This document shows positions 53,401 to 56,400 of a stretch of DNA of 64,000 nt, one piece after another. The stretch is from Trileptium ribeirensis (taxonomy: Eukaryota > Nematoda > Enoplea > Enoplida > Thoracostomopsidae): the NCBI GenBank assembly GCA_030248225.1, contig JASANE010018601.1:1-64000 (forward strand). The letters run 5' to 3'. The notes under the pieces were generated by a model. The model was not told the DNA's origin, searched no databases, and saw only the letters and a program-made list of their open reading frames with translations. A program made the position numbers and the translations under genes. How positions within the stretch are numbered: position 1 is the first letter of the stretch; each line of letters begins with the position of its first letter.

Positions 53401-56400
53401 TTCTCAGCTCGAAGACCATCGTCAACCGATGCCCCTGCCCGATGGCCTCATACGCAAGCTGGGCGGAGGATACTGTTTTACGAAGATTGATTTGGCTGAT
53501 GCTTACAACCAGATCGAATTATCCCCCGACAGCCAGAAGAAGCTGGCTGTCAGCCCGTATCGAGGGGTAGTGCTCCAACTACGTCTCTCGTTTGGTATCA
53601 TATCGGCGCCGGGTTACTTCCAGCAGGTCATGGAACAATTGAAGGCCGACCTCGAAGGCGTCGCCGTCTATCTGGATGGCATTCTGGTCAGCGGAGAGGA
53701 CGCCGAAAGTCATCTGCGGAAACTTGCGCCCGTTGCTCCAGCGACTGTCCGAAAGCGGTCTGTGGTGCCGACTGGAGAAGAAGTGATCGTTCGCACAGCC
53801 CAAGGTCGAATATTTAGGTTTCATTCTGTCGAACGCCGGTATCTCAAAGAGTCCGAAAGTCGACGCAGTACAACAGATGCCGTCGCTGCGCGACATGTCG
53901 ACCCTGCAATCGTTGATGGGTTCCATCCAGTTTTATGGACGTTTTCTTCCACATCTTGCGATCATAACCGAACCGCTCAACCGATTGCGAAAGAAAGACA
54001 TGTCGTGGAAATGGGGTCCGGAGCCTTCAAGAAGTTGAGGGAGATGTTCGCCAAAGACGTAATACTGTCACACTTCGATCCGTCAAACACCCTCGGGATA
54101 TCGTTCGACGCCTCCAGCGTGGGTCTCGGGGCCGCGCTCTTTCACCGATTCGCCGATGGAGCGAGCGACCGATCATGAACGTTTCCAAGACGCTGACCGA
54201 GACCCAGAAGCCTTACAGCCAGGTCGAGAAGGAGGCTCTGGCTGTCGTTTTCGCTCTGCAAAAATTCCACCAGTTTGTCTATGGCGGAAAGTTCGTTTTG
54301 GTAACGGATCACAAGCCGCTGATCGCAATGTTTGGGCCACAGAAAGCAACACCTTCGATGGCAGCGAACCGACTCGCACGTTGGGCAGCCCTGCTGCATC
54401 AATACGACTACGACATCGAGTTTCGACCAACGGCCAACCATGGTATCGTCGATGTGCTCAGTCGATTGCCAGTGGGCAGTGATGTCAACTTTGACGCCAC
54501 CGAGGATGCAGATGATCGAGGCGCCTTCTGCACTTTGCACATGATCGGGTTACAGCTACGGCCAACCGATAGGGAGGCCATCGTTAAAGCAACAGCGACC
54601 GACCCGGTTTTGGCATCTGTTACACGGTTTACGAGAGAGGGGTGGCACCGAGCTGAGGCCCTACGGAACGATTTGAATTCCGACGAGCTGGCGAGGTTTG
54701 GGCGCCTGACCGATTCATTGTTCGTCAGCAACCGCTGTCTGTTTTACGGCAATCGTCTCGTCATTCCCGCGGCTATGCGTCCCGAAGTGCTCGAGTTGCT
54801 GCACCACGGACACTTTAGTGTACAGCGAATGAAAAAACTGGCTCGTTCTGCCGTCTACTGGCCTTGCATCGACGGCGACATCGAGAGACAAAGCCAGAGT
54901 TGCTGGACCTGCGCGGAGCACCAGAACAGACCGACGAAGTGTGCCAACCACCCGTGGATGGTGGATGCTTCCCGAGAAGCCGTGGAGTCGGATCCACGGC
55001 GACCTCGCGATCAACTTCATGAGCCAAAATTGGCTGGCCGTGACCGACGCTTACTCCAAGTACCCTAGCGTCCATCCCACGGGCCTCCTCACGCCGCGAG
55101 CTACTGTGGAGTTACTGATGAGCGACTTTGCACATTTAGGATTTCCTCACACGATCGTAACAGACAATGCTCCTACGTTCAAATCCGAAGAATTCCAGTC
55201 GTGGTGCCGAGAACGCAGCATCACTCATCTGTCGGGCGCTCCGTATCATCCAGCAACGAACGGTGCTGCAGAGCGGTTGGTTCATACGTTCAAACAAGCA
55301 GTAAAAAAGTCCAGCCTTGCTCCAAAGCAGGCCGCGCTCGAGTTTCTCACGCAGTATCGGAGAACACAGCTGACGTCCGGGCTGTCAACAAGCGAGCTTC
55401 TCAACGGTCGCCCGATCCGGACTCGAATCGATGCCTTAGCTCCGTCACCGACTCATACGGTGCCAGGGAAGCCAATCGTGCCATCCTGAAACGTCAACCA
55501 CGCATGCATCCAATAAGGAAATCAACCGGTCAAACAATTTTGTACACAAACGGTCAATGCAGTTTACCAGGTGGGCACTCCGTGCTACGCTTTGTACTAT
55601 GGGCCACGACGCGACAGACCCGCGGTGGGTACCCACAGTTGTAACAAAGCTCTTTGGCCCGAGGAGCGTCAACGTTCGAATGTTCCTGATGGGTCCAACG
55701 TGGCGACGTCATCAAGGCAATTACGACCGCGCTATGGATTTGCTAATGATGCTGAGCCTGGCAAGGACGTTTCACGAACAACTTTCAATGCTAAATTGAC
55801 GACGGCTCTCACGCAAGGGTCACCGCCTCGCCGAGGCTGTCCGAGGCTGCTACCGATCGCCAACTAGTATGGGCGCCACAATCTTCGCCGTTCGAACGGA
55901 GTCCGAAAACCGGTACATTGTTCGTCATGCTCATAACCTCCACGGAGTTCCGAACATTCAAGCGGGAGGTGTCGTGGAAACAAAAACTGGTTCTATGACA
56001 AAATGATCTCAGGGAAAACTGGTTTATAGTTTCTATAATTAGCTACTGTTATGCTAATTATTATTGTGTATATAACTGTGGATGCCATTTAATAAATGTC
56101 ATTTGTTCCTTAGTCACGACAGAGATGTTTTCGGAAACGTAATGTTTTAATCCGTTTCTCGTTTCGCGCGCTTCTCTTAAAATTGTTGAATAAATATATA
56201 GGCGTTGTGACATCTTAACAACTATGCGGCATTCAAGTTTCCTATCTATTTCACTCCACAGAAGTAAGTGTTGTTCGCCCAACATTCATACCAAAAATTT
56301 CGAATTTTGTTGTGCCATCCTTGGGCATCACCCATCAATGGTATTGCTGTTGGCCAGCGTGCAACGCCATGTTGTATAAATATTGTATATATATTCGTTG

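Larger units (their letters stand above)
51445..56121 (+). mobile_element. Ty3/gypsy LTR retrotransposon, near complete, decayed
   Basis: Two 152-bp LTRs, a primer-binding-site candidate, gag, protease, reverse transcriptase, RNase H and integrase in Ty3/gypsy order, then a polypurine tract. It resembles Mag-type elements (short LTRs, zinc-knuckle gag). Flanks GACAT and GAGAT (51440-51444, 56122-56126) fit a 5-bp duplication with one change. The interior is visibly GC-richer than the host DNA. It sits in the intron between the SHPRH exons at 51150 and 58984. Frameshifts, an in-frame UGA and a changed catalytic residue indicate that it is inactive. Confidence 0.95.

Noticed and set aside
51885..55672. 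Long minus-strand open frames opposite the gypsy element
   Set aside because: They are antisense shadows of a GC-rich plus-strand coding region with clear gag, RT and integrase motifs.
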